The notes under the pieces: model-generated
The model's database searches: none
Told to the model about the DNA's origin: nothing
What the model saw: only the letters and a program-made list of their open reading frames with translations
Shown here: positions 6,845 to 18,455 of the stretch, piece after piece
Numbering within the stretch: the first letter of the stretch is position 1
How the letters are laid out: each line of letters opens with the position of its first letter
Source of the DNA: Nocardia anocheti
GTDB lineage: Bacteria; Actinomycetota; Actinomycetes; Mycobacteriales; Mycobacteriaceae
DNA length: 64,000 nt
Assembly: GCF_029675105.1 (NCBI RefSeq)
Contig: NZ_JAQQFV010000003.1
Location: 434,001 to 498,000 of the forward strand
Direction: 5' to 3'
Translations under genes and position numbers: made by a program

Positions 6845-8554
6845 TCACGCCGGGCGGGCAAGTGGGGTGTCGGGGTCGCCGGAGGTGCGCAGGGCGACCA
6901 CCTGTTCGGGGACCCAGTAGATCCGTCCGAACTCGAACTCCTGATACATGCCGTCGTCGTGGCCGACCTCCTCGGAGATCGGCCACCCCAGCGGCCCGTT
7001 CTCGTACCCGGAGGCCGCCCAACGCGCGCCGATCGCGCCGTGTACCCGGTAGGCGGGGCGACCAGCGCGCCGGTAGACGATCCCGCCCTGGAACGCCTGC
7101 GCGAGACCAGGGCCGGTGCCGCGCGGGTCGGGCAGTTCGGTGTGTTCGGCGATCGGGTAGCCGAGCGGCCCGGCCTCCCAGCCGAGTTCGGCGTATTTGG
7201 TCATGATCGCGGTCGGGATGGCGTGCGCGTCGGTGGCGGGATGCCAGTAGACGTAGCCGTTGTCGAATTCGGCGAAGCGGCCGATCCCGTCGGGGGTGGC
7301 GATCTCGCCGTCGGTGCGGCGTTGCCCGAGCCACGGTGACGCGGCGGCCCTGGCGTCGATGGCGTTGGGGCTGGCACCGGCGAAATCGGCGACGTGGGCG
7401 GCGAAGACGTCCCAGGGGAAGTTCGGGCCGACGTCGGTGTGGCTGCCGATGCCGAGCGCTTCGGTCACATAGTTGTGGTCGGTGATGCCGTCGGCCACCC
7501 GGTATTCGGGGGCGATGACGGCGGTCGAGTAGCCGTGGCGCAGGGCGCTGCGCACCGCGATGTAGGCGGCGACACGCAGGTCGGCGTCGATGGCGAGCCA
7601 CTGCTGGCGTGACCAGGCCACCCGGCTGCCCGCGAAGCACAGGTTCACCGTGAAGGGGTTGGCGGACAGGACCGACCAGGCGGCGAGCTCCTCCGGAACC
7701 ACCCGCACGAGCACGCCGTCGCGCAGGGTGTAGTGGTAGGAGACGCCGTTGGCGGGGTTGTTGAGGTAGGCGGCCAGGGATTCGGCGGTGCCGTTGCCCT
7801 CCTGGGTGTGCAGGATGAAATTGGTGATGCGGACGCCGTTGCGCGGGGAGTGCGAGGGCCCGAGGCGGTCGATCTCGGTGAACTGCGGGATCGTGACCGT
7901 GCGGTCCAGGGCCCACTGTCCGAAGTCGTCGGCCAGGATGTCGTTGACGTCGACGGAGGTGCCGTCGATCTTGGGGCCCGGATTGCTGGGGGTGTCGATC
8001 ACCCGCTGGTACAGCACGGCGCGCGGTTCGCGTTCGGTGCCCGACCAGGCGCGCGTCTGCCACACCCAGCTCAAGCCGCCGCGGCCACCGACCACACCGT
8101 CCTCGATCGCCCACGCGCACACCCGCGAGTGCCCGTAGATGCCGGTATTGGCGGTGCCGAGCACGGCGTTGACACCGCGGAAGAACTCGACGGCGGTGTT
8201 GTTCCACTGCGACAGCGAGATGTCCTCGTCGACGGCGAAGAAGATCGGCGCGTGCGCGGGGGCGCCCAGGCTCAGGTGGGTGGCGCGGGCCTGTTCGGCC
8301 ATGCGCCTGCCGCCGTCGAAACCGGTGGTCCAGTCCGAGGGGGTGGCGTCGCCGGGTTTGCCGTACTGCCAGATGGAGACGACATGCAGGCCCGCGGCGG
8401 CCAGGGCGCGCGCGTAGTCGGCGGTGATGGGTTTGGCGCCGAAGTTCGCGCCCGACCGGGACGGCGAGACGTAGGCGAGGACTGCCGAGTGCCCGGCGGC
8501 GGCGATGGCCGCGGGATCGATGAGGCGGGCGGCGAAATCGACAGCGGTAGACAT
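6845..8554 (-). CDS. Multidomain cell-wall hydrolase: DUF1906 + amidase_2 + LGFP repeats (lysin-like)
   Basis: A 569-residue protein in three parts. Residues 1-220 form a DUF1906 (Rv2525c-like) glycoside-hydrolase-fold domain: APIFFAVDEDISLSQWN, and the closing IDGTSVDVNDI. Residues about 225-400 are an N-acetylmuramoyl-L-alanine amidase_2 domain with zinc ligands in NFILHTQEG and SHTDVGPNFPW. Residues about 415-560 carry LGFP-type wall-binding repeats (GPLGYPIAE, GPLGWPISEE). The ATG at 8554 is preceded by AGGGGG; a 22-codon longer frame lacks protein character. There is no signal peptide, unlike secreted Rv2525c, so the architecture resembles a phage endolysin or a protein released by lysis or a dedicated exporter. 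It is divergent from a subtilase that also lacks a signal. Confidence 0.85.
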   Translation of the reverse strand: MSTAVDFAARLIDPAAIAAAGHSAVLAYVSPSRSGANFGAKPITADYARALAAAGLHVVSIWQYGKPGDATPSDWTTGFDGGRRMAEQARATHLSLGAPAHAPIFFAVDEDISLSQWNNTAVEFFRGVNAVLGTANTGIYGHSRVCAWAIEDGVVGGRGGLSWVWQTRAWSGTEREPRAVLYQRVIDTPSNPGPKIDGTSVDVNDILADDFGQWALDRTVTIPQFTEIDRLGPSHSPRNGVRITNFILHTQEGNGTAESLAAYLNNPANGVSYHYTLRDGVLVRVVPEELAAWSVLSANPFTVNLCFAGSRVAWSRQQWLAIDADLRVAAYIAVRSALRHGYSTAVIAPEYRVADGITDHNYVTEALGIGSHTDVGPNFPWDVFAAHVADFAGASPNAIDARAAASPWLGQRRTDGEIATPDGIGRFAEFDNGYVYWHPATDAHAIPTAIMTKYAELGWEAGPLGYPIAEHTELPDPRGTGPGLAQAFQGGIVYRRAGRPAYRVHGAIGARWAASGYENGPLGWPISEEVGHDDGMYQEFEFGRIYWVPEQVVALRTSGDPDTPLARPA

Positions 8555-8797
8555 GGTTGACCCCCTGCGAGACGGCATTTTCCGATGGTCTGGTTCACGC
8601 CGGGTGACCGAGGATCTCACCCTGCGGCAATTCTAGGTGAAAGCCATAGGCGCGCATCATGATTCACTCACGAACACTGGCGTACCCGGCGCCGGGCGAC
8701 GGACACACCTCCACACGGGACCCCGGTACGGCGTGTCGTGGCCCGCGTTGCGGATGAACCGTAGCGGAGGCGCGCCGGGCACTGTTCACTGATACCC

Positions 8798-10261
8798 ATG
8801 GCCTCCACCGCTCGACCCCGCAAGCAGCAGCGACCAGGCGCGCGGGCCGCCGCGGGCGCTCCCGGCGAACTGGTCGTCCTCACCGTGCCGCCCGGGCCCA
8901 CGATCACCGCCCGCGCGCTGCGCGAGAGCCGGTCCGTGCGTGGCCGGATCGACGAGATCCTGCCCGGGACAGCGCGTCTCGAACCGATCTTCGGACCCGA
9001 CAACCGGCTGGCCGACCGGCTCGCGCACACGCCGCAGGCACCGGCCGCCGGGGAATACCTGCGGTATTTCACCGTGCGCGGCGCGGTGGGCGATCTCGGG
9101 GAACTCGCGGACCGGCTGCGTGCAGACGACACCGTCGCCGCCGCGTATGTCAAACCGCCCGCCGAGCCGCCGCTCGCCCCGTTGGCCGAGGCCGCCGTCG
9201 TCACCCAGGAGGCTCCGCCGGTGACACCCGATTTCCGGTCCCGCCAGGCGTATCTGGACGCGGCGCCCACGGGTGTCGACGCCCACTGGGCCCACACCCG
9301 GCCCGGCGGACTCGGCACCGGGGTACGGGTGATCGACGTGGAGGGCGCGTGGCGGTTCACCCACGAGGACCTGCGCCAGAACCAGGGCGGCGTGATCGGC
9401 GGGAACGCCTCCGACGAACTCGGCTGGCGCAATCACGGCACCGCCGTCGCGGGCGAGATCAGCGGCGATCTCAACGCGTTCGGGATCACCGGCATCGCGC
9501 CGGAGGCCCACATCCGGGCCGTGTCGATCTTCGGGATCGGCTCGGCGACCGCGATCCGCTCGGCCGCCGACGCCCTGGACCCCGGTGACGTGCTGCTGAT
9601 CGAACTGCACCGACCCGGCCCACGATTCGGCTACCGGACCACCGCCGATCAGCGCGGCTACATCGCGGTGGAATGGTGGCCCGACGACTTCGCGGCCGTC
9701 CGGTACGCGGTCGGACGTGGCATCGTCGTGGTGGAGGCCGCGGGCAACGGTGGCGAGAACTTCGACGACCCGATCTACGACGCCCGCCCGGCGGAGTTCC
9801 CAGCCGACTGGCGTAATCCGTTCCGGGGCGGTCCGGTCGACTCCGGTGCCGTCGTGGTCGGCGCGGGCGCGCCGCCGCCGGGTCTGCACGGTCGCGACCA
9901 CGGTCCGGCGCGATCGCGGCTGGCCTTCTCCAATTACGGTGCGCGCCTGGACGTGCAGGGGTGGGGACGGGAGGTGACCACCACCGGCTACGGCGATCTG
10001 CAGGGCGGCCCCGACGAAGACCTCTGGTACACCGACGAGTTCAGCGGCACCTCCAGCGCGTCCCCGATCGTGGTCGGCGCCGTCGCCGCCTACCAGGGAA
10101 TCCGGGCGCGCACCGGCGGCCGGGCGACACCGGAGCAGATCCGGGCGTTGCTGCGCGCGACCGGTTCCCCGCAGACCGAGGCGCCCGCGCGCCCGGTGAC
10201 CCAACGCATCGGCGCACTGCCCGACGTACGGGCCATGGTCGAGCGCGGCGGCGGTAGCTGA
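8798..10261 (+). CDS. S8 family (subtilisin-like) serine peptidase without signal peptide
   Basis: A 487-residue protein. The catalytic triad is visible: Asp180 in VIDVEGAW, His213 in NHGTAVAGE and Ser419 in GTSSASP, with the oxyanion-region AAGNGG. The N-terminal ~150 residues are a basic tail (ARPRKQQRPGARAA) followed by a pro-domain-like region with LAPLAEAAVV at its end. No signal peptide or transmembrane anchor is seen, so it differs from secreted subtilases and mycosins and is either cytoplasmic or exported by an unusual route. It is divergent from the lysin-like gene over a 243-bp gap, a pairing that suggests joint action on cell envelope or foreign proteins; this is inference. Confidence 0.85.
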   Translation: MASTARPRKQQRPGARAAAGAPGELVVLTVPPGPTITARALRESRSVRGRIDEILPGTARLEPIFGPDNRLADRLAHTPQAPAAGEYLRYFTVRGAVGDLGELADRLRADDTVAAAYVKPPAEPPLAPLAEAAVVTQEAPPVTPDFRSRQAYLDAAPTGVDAHWAHTRPGGLGTGVRVIDVEGAWRFTHEDLRQNQGGVIGGNASDELGWRNHGTAVAGEISGDLNAFGITGIAPEAHIRAVSIFGIGSATAIRSAADALDPGDVLLIELHRPGPRFGYRTTADQRGYIAVEWWPDDFAAVRYAVGRGIVVVEAAGNGGENFDDPIYDARPAEFPADWRNPFRGGPVDSGAVVVGAGAPPPGLHGRDHGPARSRLAFSNYGARLDVQGWGREVTTTGYGDLQGGPDEDLWYTDEFSGTSSASPIVVGAVAAYQGIRARTGGRATPEQIRALLRATGSPQTEAPARPVTQRIGALPDVRAMVERGGGS

Positions 10262-10312
10262 GGCGGCGAAAATCAGGTGTGCCTGTCGGTGTCGCGTGGG
10301 AGGGTACGGGGC

Positions 10313-11512
10313 ATGGCATCGGGAACGAGTGTGCGACCGGCCGCGACCGGCGATCAGGACGGCATCGGCGAGCTGCTGGCCACCGCGTTCGGCGGCAGGC
10401 TCGACGCCGAAGAACGCGGGCTGCGGCAGCGATTGTTTCCGGTGGAGCGGTCGTTGGTGGCGGTGGACGCGGGCCGGGTCGTCGGCCACACCGTCGACAT
10501 CACCATGACGGTCACCGTGCCGGGGGATCGAACGGTCCGCGCCGCTGGGGTGTCGGCGGTGGCGGTGGCCCCGACCCACCGGCGTCGCGGTCTGCTGCGC
10601 GCGCTGTACACGGCCCAGCACGCCAGGACCGAGGCCGACGGCCTGCCGTTGACGATCTTCACCGCCAGCGAGGGCACGATCTACGGACGATTCGGCTACG
10701 ACCCCACCGTCACCGACCTCGCGGTCTCCCTCGACCGCCGCCGTGTCGCCTTCCGCCCCACCACACCCGATCCGGGCGGGGTCGCCATGTCCACCCTCGA
10801 CGAGGCCGCCCCGCATATGCGCGCGGTCTACGAGCGCTGGCAACACCGCACCTCGGGTGCGCAGGAGAGGCCGGAGGCGAAGTGGGCGATGGTGTTCGCC
10901 GATCCGGAAGGGCGCCGGTCGGGAGCGTCGTCGGTGTTCGTGCTGACCCATCCCGACGGGTACGCGCTGTATCAGCGACGACGGGACGGGCAGGAATCGG
11001 TGGCGACGGTCACCGAGATACGGGCCGTCACCCCGCCCGCGCACGCGGCGCTGTGGCGGGTGCTGCTCGGCCTGGATCTGGTCGACCGGGTGGAAGCCGT
11101 GCTCGCCGAGGACGATCCGCTGCCGTACCTGTTCACCGACCCGCGCACGGTCCGGGTGACCAACCGCGGTGACGCTTTGTGGGCGCGGGTCATGGATGTT
11201 CCCGCCGCGTTGACCGCGCGCGGCTACGACGGCGATCTCGACACCGTGATCGAGGTCCACGATCCGTTCCGCGCGGCCGGTGGCCGGTTCGCTCTGCGCG
11301 TTCGTGACGGTGCGGCCGAATGCTCGCCGACGACGCGACCCGCCGAGCTCGGCTTCGACATCAACGTGCTCGGCGCGCTCTACTTCGGCGGGCACCGGGC
11401 CCGCGCGCTGGCGGCCGCGCACCGCATCGAGGTCGGAAACGCGGCGGCGCTGCGGGCGTTCGACGCGGCGTTCGCCACCGAACGGGCACCCGAACTGGGC
11501 TGGTTCTTCTAG
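10313..11512 (+). CDS. Eis-like GNAT N-acetyltransferase
   Basis: A 399-residue protein with the length and architecture of the Eis family: tandem GNAT regions and a C-terminal sterol-carrier-like domain. The acetyl-CoA loop is visible as [15 protein letters not shown] at about residues 86-100, preceded by the V-(S/A)-AVAVAP strand. The protein ends ELGWFF; in Eis the C-terminal carboxylate is part of the catalytic base system, so a terminal Phe fits. Known Eis proteins acetylate aminoglycosides at several amines and also protein substrates. I placed the start at ATG 10313 (GGGAGG about nine bases upstream) rather than an upstream ATG/GTG. Drug acetylation is likely but the natural substrate is unknown. 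Confidence 0.85.
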   Translation: MASGTSVRPAATGDQDGIGELLATAFGGRLDAEERGLRQRLFPVERSLVAVDAGRVVGHTVDITMTVTVPGDRTVRAAGVSAVAVAPTHRRRGLLRALYTAQHARTEADGLPLTIFTASEGTIYGRFGYDPTVTDLAVSLDRRRVAFRPTTPDPGGVAMSTLDEAAPHMRAVYERWQHRTSGAQERPEAKWAMVFADPEGRRSGASSVFVLTHPDGYALYQRRRDGQESVATVTEIRAVTPPAHAALWRVLLGLDLVDRVEAVLAEDDPLPYLFTDPRTVRVTNRGDALWARVMDVPAALTARGYDGDLDTVIEVHDPFRAAGGRFALRVRDGAAECSPTTRPAELGFDINVLGALYFGGHRARALAAAHRIEVGNAAALRAFDAAFATERAPELGWFF

Positions 11513-11568
11513 CCGGACCTGCGTGTATGTCCGCGCGGGCCGCAGGTGAACGCGTAATCTCGATAGCT

Positions 11569-13952
<2,384 letters not shown>

Positions 13953-13956
<4 letters not shown>

Positions 13957-14492
13957 GCGGAGTTCCGCGCGACAGCACCCGGCAGGCGATGCTGGTCGCC
14001 GGAGGCTGTTCGTTCGCGCTCGGGCTCGCGCTGCTGCTGTGGCCGGGCCGCAGCACGACCACGCTGGCCTTGGTGTTCGGCACCTCGCTGTTGGTGAGCG
14101 CGGCCATGCAGGCGTATCTGGCGTTGCTCGCCCGGATCGCGGTCGCGCTGCGGGTGCTGGTGGTGGTCAGCGCGGCCCTCACCCTCGTGCTGTCGATGCT
14201 GGCCTTCAGCGGCGGCACGATCGAGCTGCTGGCACTGTGGATCGGGCTCGGGTGGGCGGTGCGCGGCACCGTGCAGGCGCTGGTGGCGGCCTGGGACGAC
14301 GGGCTCGTCGGCGGCCCACTGCACGAACTGTGCGGGGTGGGCACGGCGGCGATCGGGATCGTGGTGATCGCCATGAAATTCCAGACCGTCACCGGGCTGG
14401 CCACCCTCGCCGGGGGCGCGCTGCTGGTCATCGGGGCCCTCGAACTACTGACCGGCGGTTCGCGGCTCCGCGAGCCGGTCACCGAGCCCTGA
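13953..14492 (+). CDS. HdeD-family (DUF308) membrane protein
   Basis: A 179-residue protein with about six hydrophobic segments, for example AGGCSFALGLALLLWPG, ALVFGTSLLVSAAMQAYLAL and VSAALTLVLSMLAFSGG. That is the layout of HdeD/DUF308 proteins, linked to acid or envelope stress in enterobacteria and common as paralogues in Actinobacteria. Its GTG overlaps the UvrA-like stop as GTGA, so translation is coupled. The pairing with the UvrA-like ATPase suggests a shared stress or drug-tolerance role, which is inference. Confidence 0.75.
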
Positions 14493-14516
14493 CTTCGCTC
14501 GAATGCAGTGAACACC

Positions 14517-14530
14517 CACGCCTCGGCGTG
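14517..14530. terminator. Short hairpin after HdeD-like gene
   Basis: CACGCC-TC-GGCGTG, a perfect 6-bp stem, lies 25 bases after the HdeD stop. No T-run follows, as is usual for actinobacterial terminators, so this is only a candidate. The rest of 14493-14777 shows nothing I can identify beyond the AGGAGA ribosome site of the next gene. Confidence 0.35.
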
Positions 14531-14777
14531 ACCGAGCGCCCCGGCACCGCCAGATGAATACTCGAATCACGCACCAGCGGAGCATATTTCGGCGTCGAAC
14601 ACGAACGGTCGGGCAACGTGACGTTGCGGGTAGCGGAGCGGGTGTTGAACTCTGTGTGCCCGGGCGTTCACGGCTAGGGCGACTGTGCTGCGCGCCGGTA
14701 GCGTGGCCCGCGGCGTGCGCACGGGTGTCCCGGTCGCCGCGCCGCGTCCGCAGCCGATCCGAGCCCAGGAGAATGTG

Positions 14778-16190
14778 GTGTCGCGCGAAACCTCCGGCCC
14801 CGCCGTCGATGTCGCCCAGCGAGAAGAGCTGGCGATGCGGCGCATGACCGAGAGTCTGGTCGAGGATCTGTCCGAGAACGTGCCCGTCGAGCAGGTGACC
14901 TCGGCGGTGGGCGCCGCGCATACCCGATTCGACGGGACCCCGATCCGGGAATTCGTGCCGATCCTCGTCGAGCGCATCGTGCGCCGTGAACTGGCCGATC
15001 CCGACCCGACGGTGCGGGTCCCGGCCCCGGCGACGGTCCGGCTGACGAAACCGGAACCGGCGCGGCAGAGTTCCGGCGGCGAGCATCGGCGGGCGGTGAG
15101 CAGGCGGGCGGTGCTGCCGTTGTCGGTCGGCGCGGCGGGCGTGGTCGCCGCCGTCGTCGCCGGTGCGGTGCTGTGGCCGAGCTCAGACCCCGCGCCCGCG
15201 GCGGCACCGGCCGCGCTCACGGTGGTACGCGGTGTCGTAGGGTCGGAGAAGGTCGCGTTCTTCCAGGACGAGAACGTGGTGCGGGTGCTGGCCGAACACG
15301 GCGTGCGGGTGGAGGTGGAACCGGCCGGGTCACGGCAGATCGCGACCACCGTCGACCTGTCCCGCTACGATTTCGCGTTCCCGTCGAGCAGCCCGGCCGC
15401 CGAACGCGTCCAGCGTCAGCGGGGCATCACCACCAAGTACACGCCGTTCTCCTCACCGATCGCCATCGCCACCTACCGCCCGATCGCCGAGTTGCTCACC
15501 GCTGCCGGGGTGATCGTGCCCGGCCCGGTCGCCACCTTCGACATGCACAGGTATCTGGAGCTGACCGCCGGGGGCGTGCAGTGGGACGACCTACCCGGCA
15601 ACACCACCTACCCGGTCGCCAAGAACATCCTGGTCTCCACCACCGACCCGCGCAGCTCCAACTCCGCGGCCATGTACCTGTCGATCGCCAGCTATGTGGC
15701 CAACGATCACACCATCGTGCGCGGCGCCACCGCCGAAGCGCACGTGCTGCCCGCCCTGTCGAAACTGTTCCTCGCCCAGGGCTACACCGACAACAGCAGC
15801 GAGGGCCCGTTCAACCAGTACCTGGCCAACGGGATGGGACCGACACCGCTGGTCTGCATCTACGAAGCCCAGTACGTCGAGGCCGCGGGCAAGGGACGCG
15901 TCACCCCCGACATGGTCCTCACCTATCCAACGCCGACGGTGCTGTCCACCCACACCCTGGTGCCGCTGACCGCCACCGGCGACAAGATCGGCGCGCTGCT
16001 CACCGAGAACCCCGACCTGCGCAGGCTGGCCGCCGAACACGGCTTCCGCACCGGCGACACCGCCCAGTTCGCGGCCGTCGCCGCCGACCGCGCGGTGCCC
16101 GTCCCGACGAACCTGATCGACGTCGTCGACGCCCCCGCCTACGACACCCTCGAACACCTGCTCGACGGAGTCGCCGCCTCCTACAACTGA
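14778..16190 (+). CDS. Membrane-anchored solute-binding-like protein with N-terminal three-helix-bundle domain
   Basis: A 470-residue protein. Residues about 15-75 (MRRMTESLVEDLSENVPVEQ, then LVERIVRRELADPDP) form the small helical dimerisation domain found in many actinobacterial regulators and DUF proteins. After a basic stretch comes one membrane helix, VVAAVVAGAVLW (about residues 120-135). The rest is a periplasmic-binding-like fold: VGSEKVAFFQDENVVRVLAEHG, SRYDFAFPSSSPAAE, TTYPVAKNILVSTTDPRSSN and VCIYEAQYVEAA, similar to the substrate-binding part of VWA/phosphate- or tungstate-type proteins. The GTG at 14778 follows AGGAGA. It faces outward on the membrane; ligand unknown. No transporter genes adjoin it, which argues for sensing or assembly rather than uptake. 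Confidence 0.7.
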   Translation: MSRETSGPAVDVAQREELAMRRMTESLVEDLSENVPVEQVTSAVGAAHTRFDGTPIREFVPILVERIVRRELADPDPTVRVPAPATVRLTKPEPARQSSGGEHRRAVSRRAVLPLSVGAAGVVAAVVAGAVLWPSSDPAPAAAPAALTVVRGVVGSEKVAFFQDENVVRVLAEHGVRVEVEPAGSRQIATTVDLSRYDFAFPSSSPAAERVQRQRGITTKYTPFSSPIAIATYRPIAELLTAAGVIVPGPVATFDMHRYLELTAGGVQWDDLPGNTTYPVAKNILVSTTDPRSSNSAAMYLSIASYVANDHTIVRGATAEAHVLPALSKLFLAQGYTDNSSEGPFNQYLANGMGPTPLVCIYEAQYVEAAGKGRVTPDMVLTYPTPTVLSTHTLVPLTATGDKIGALLTENPDLRRLAAEHGFRTGDTAQFAAVAADRAVPVPTNLIDVVDAPAYDTLEHLLDGVAASYN

Positions 16191-16206
16191 TCCCCGGCGG
16201 CCGCCG

Positions 16207-16833
16207 TCACCGGCGGTGGATGGTGGCCAGCCAGGCGGGGCTCGCGTCATCGAACCGGGTGCGTAGGTGTGACGGTTCGACGGTGACCGTCTGCCAGTCG
16301 GGTGCGGTGAACGCGGCGGTGATGGCGGATCGGCTGACCGGGTGGGGGCCGGGGTTCGGGCCGGTGTCGCTGAAACAGATCAGGTAGAGCGTGGCGCCGG
16401 GCGCGGTGACGGTGGCCAGGCTCGCCGCGTAGGTGGCCTGTTCGGTGGGGTCGAAGGTGTGGAACAGCGCGGAGTCGAGGGCCGTGTCGAAGCGGCGGTC
16501 CAGCCGGTCCAGGCGGAGGGCGTCGGCCAGGGCGAACTCGATGTCGAGTCCCGCCTCGGCGGCTTTGCCCCTGGCGATGTCCAGGGCGGGTTCGGCGACA
16601 TCGACGCCCAGCACGCGCGAGCCATGCGCGGCCAGCGCCACCGCGTTGTCGCCGGTTCCACAGCCGAGGTCGAGGACGTCACCGGTGAACGCCCCCGCCG
16701 CGATCAACTCGACCACCGCCGGTTGCGGCGCGCCGATGTCCCACGGCGCCGGGCCGGGCAGGTAGGACGCCGCCCACGACTGCCCGCTCGCGCGTTCGTG
16801 ACTGGTCGGTGGACGATCGTCTCCGGTGGTCAT
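16207..16833 (-). CDS. Class I SAM-dependent methyltransferase coupled to nuoN
   Basis: A 208-residue protein with the SAM-binding glycine motif VLDLGCGTGDNAVAL (about residues 54-68), the acidic ribose-binding loop VLGVDVAE and the post-II region DTALDSALFHTF. The family resembles small actinobacterial methyltransferases of the thiopurine/tellurite or ubiquinone-methylase type. Its ATG overlaps the nuoN stop as TGATG, so it is very likely the last gene of the complex I operon. A role in quinone or cofactor methylation would fit but nothing in the sequence proves it. Confidence 0.8.
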   Translation of the reverse strand: MTTGDDRPPTSHERASGQSWAASYLPGPAPWDIGAPQPAVVELIAAGAFTGDVLDLGCGTGDNAVALAAHGSRVLGVDVAEPALDIARGKAAEAGLDIEFALADALRLDRLDRRFDTALDSALFHTFDPTEQATYAASLATVTAPGATLYLICFSDTGPNPGPHPVSRSAITAAFTAPDWQTVTVEPSHLRTRFDDASPAWLATIHRR

Positions 16834-18455
16834 CAGCGGACGAACAGCGCGCAGCGTTCGGCCAGGTCGAGAACCGGTTGCGGGAAGACACCGAGCAGGA
16901 CGGTGGCGCCCGCGCCGAAGGCGATCACGAGCGTGGTCGCGAACGGCGCGGTGACGGTGGGAGCGTCGGTGGGCGGGTCGGTGAAGAACATCAGCACGAT
17001 CACCCGGACGTAGAAGAACGCGGCGATGGCACTGCAGATCACGCCGATGACGACCAGCGGCGTGTATCCGGCGCCGGACGCGGCGGCGAAGACCGCGAAC
17101 TTGCTGACGAAACCGCTGGTCAGCGGCAGACCGGCGAACGAGAGCAGCAGCAGCGCGAACGCCGAAGCCAGCCAGGGGGATCGGCGGCCCAGCCCGGCCC
17201 ACTGCGACAACGCGGTCGCCTCGTCACCGGAGGAGTCGCGCACCAGGGTGACCACCGCGAACGCGGCGACCGTGCCGAGGCCGTAGGCCAGCAGATAGAA
17301 CAGCACCGCGGCCACCCCGGCACCGTCGGCGGCGACCAGGCCGACGAGCAGGAACCCGGCGTGCGCGATCGAGGAGTAGGCGAGCATGCGCTTCACGTCG
17401 GACTGGGTGATCGCCATGATCGCACCGACCACCATGGTCGCCACCGCGATGGCCGCCAGCACGGGACGCCAGTCGTCGCGCAGCGCGCCGACGGCCACCA
17501 TCAGCACCCGCATGGTCGCGCCGACGGCGGCGATCTTGGTGGCCGCGGCCATGAAGGCGGTGATCGGGGTCGGCGCGCCCTGGTAGACGTCGGGCACCCA
17601 CGCCTGGAACGGCACGACACCGATCTTGAACAACAACCCGACCGCGAGCATGCCGATACCGAGCAGCGCCAGGGTCGCGTCCTCGGGCCGCTGATCCAGG
17701 GCCGCGCCGATGCCCGCCAGCGACACCGTCCCGGTCTGCCCGTACAGCAGCGCGACACCGTAGAGGAAGAACGCGGAGGAGAACGCGCCGAGCAGGAAGT
17801 ACTTGAGCGCCGCCTCCTGCGACAGCAGCCGCCTGCGCCGGGCCAGCCCGCACAGCAGATACAGCGGCAGCGACAGCACTTCCAGCGCCACGAACATCGT
17901 CAGCAGGTCGTTGGAGGCGGGGAACAGCAGCAGACCGCCCAGCGCCAGCATGGTCAGCGGGAACACCTCGGTCGTCGACACTCCGGCGCGCACGGCGGCC
18001 AGTTCGTCGGCACTGCCCGGCACCGCCGAGGCCTGCGGCGTGAACGCGTCCACGCCGCGTTCGAGGGTGGCCGCGGCCCGGCTCCAGGTCCCCGGCCCGC
18101 TCCTGGCGCGCGGCACCGCGCCGCGTTCGGCGATCAGCAGCAGCCCCAGCAGCGCGACCAGCAGGATCGTGCCCTGCAGGAACAGTGTCACCCCGTCGAC
18201 GGCGACCGCCCCGACCACCGCGGTGGCCCGCGATCCCGACAGCAGCACCACCGACACCAGCGCGGCGACGACACCGCCGAGCCCGAGCAGCAGTTGGGTG
18301 GCATACCGTGCTGTGCGGGGCACGAACGCCTCGACGAGCACGCCGACCACACCGACACCGAACACGATCAGCATCGGTGCGAGCAGGTGGTATTCGATGC
18401 TCGGCGCGGGCAGGGTGGCGGCGAGCTCGGTGCTGGTCACGAAGTCGGTCCTCAT
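16833..18455 (-). CDS. nuoN: NADH-quinone oxidoreductase subunit N
   Basis: A 540-residue polytopic membrane protein of the antiporter-like proton-pumping subunits. The chain shows about 14 helices, including FPLTMLALGGLLLFPASNDL and the conserved Lys-helix region ALKYFLLGAFSSAFFLYG. The SDVKRMLAYSSIAHAGF motif of NuoN/L/M carries a conserved Lys. Its ATG overlaps the nuoM stop by ATGA. It forms the NuoN proton channel in the complex I arm next to NuoK/J/A. Confidence 0.95.
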   Translation of the reverse strand: MRTDFVTSTELAATLPAPSIEYHLLAPMLIVFGVGVVGVLVEAFVPRTARYATQLLLGLGGVVAALVSVVLLSGSRATAVVGAVAVDGVTLFLQGTILLVALLGLLLIAERGAVPRARSGPGTWSRAAATLERGVDAFTPQASAVPGSADELAAVRAGVSTTEVFPLTMLALGGLLLFPASNDLLTMFVALEVLSLPLYLLCGLARRRRLLSQEAALKYFLLGAFSSAFFLYGVALLYGQTGTVSLAGIGAALDQRPEDATLALLGIGMLAVGLLFKIGVVPFQAWVPDVYQGAPTPITAFMAAATKIAAVGATMRVLMVAVGALRDDWRPVLAAIAVATMVVGAIMAITQSDVKRMLAYSSIAHAGFLLVGLVAADGAGVAAVLFYLLAYGLGTVAAFAVVTLVRDSSGDEATALSQWAGLGRRSPWLASAFALLLLSFAGLPLTSGFVSKFAVFAAASGAGYTPLVVIGVICSAIAAFFYVRVIVLMFFTDPPTDAPTVTAPFATTLVIAFGAGATVLLGVFPQPVLDLAERCALFVR

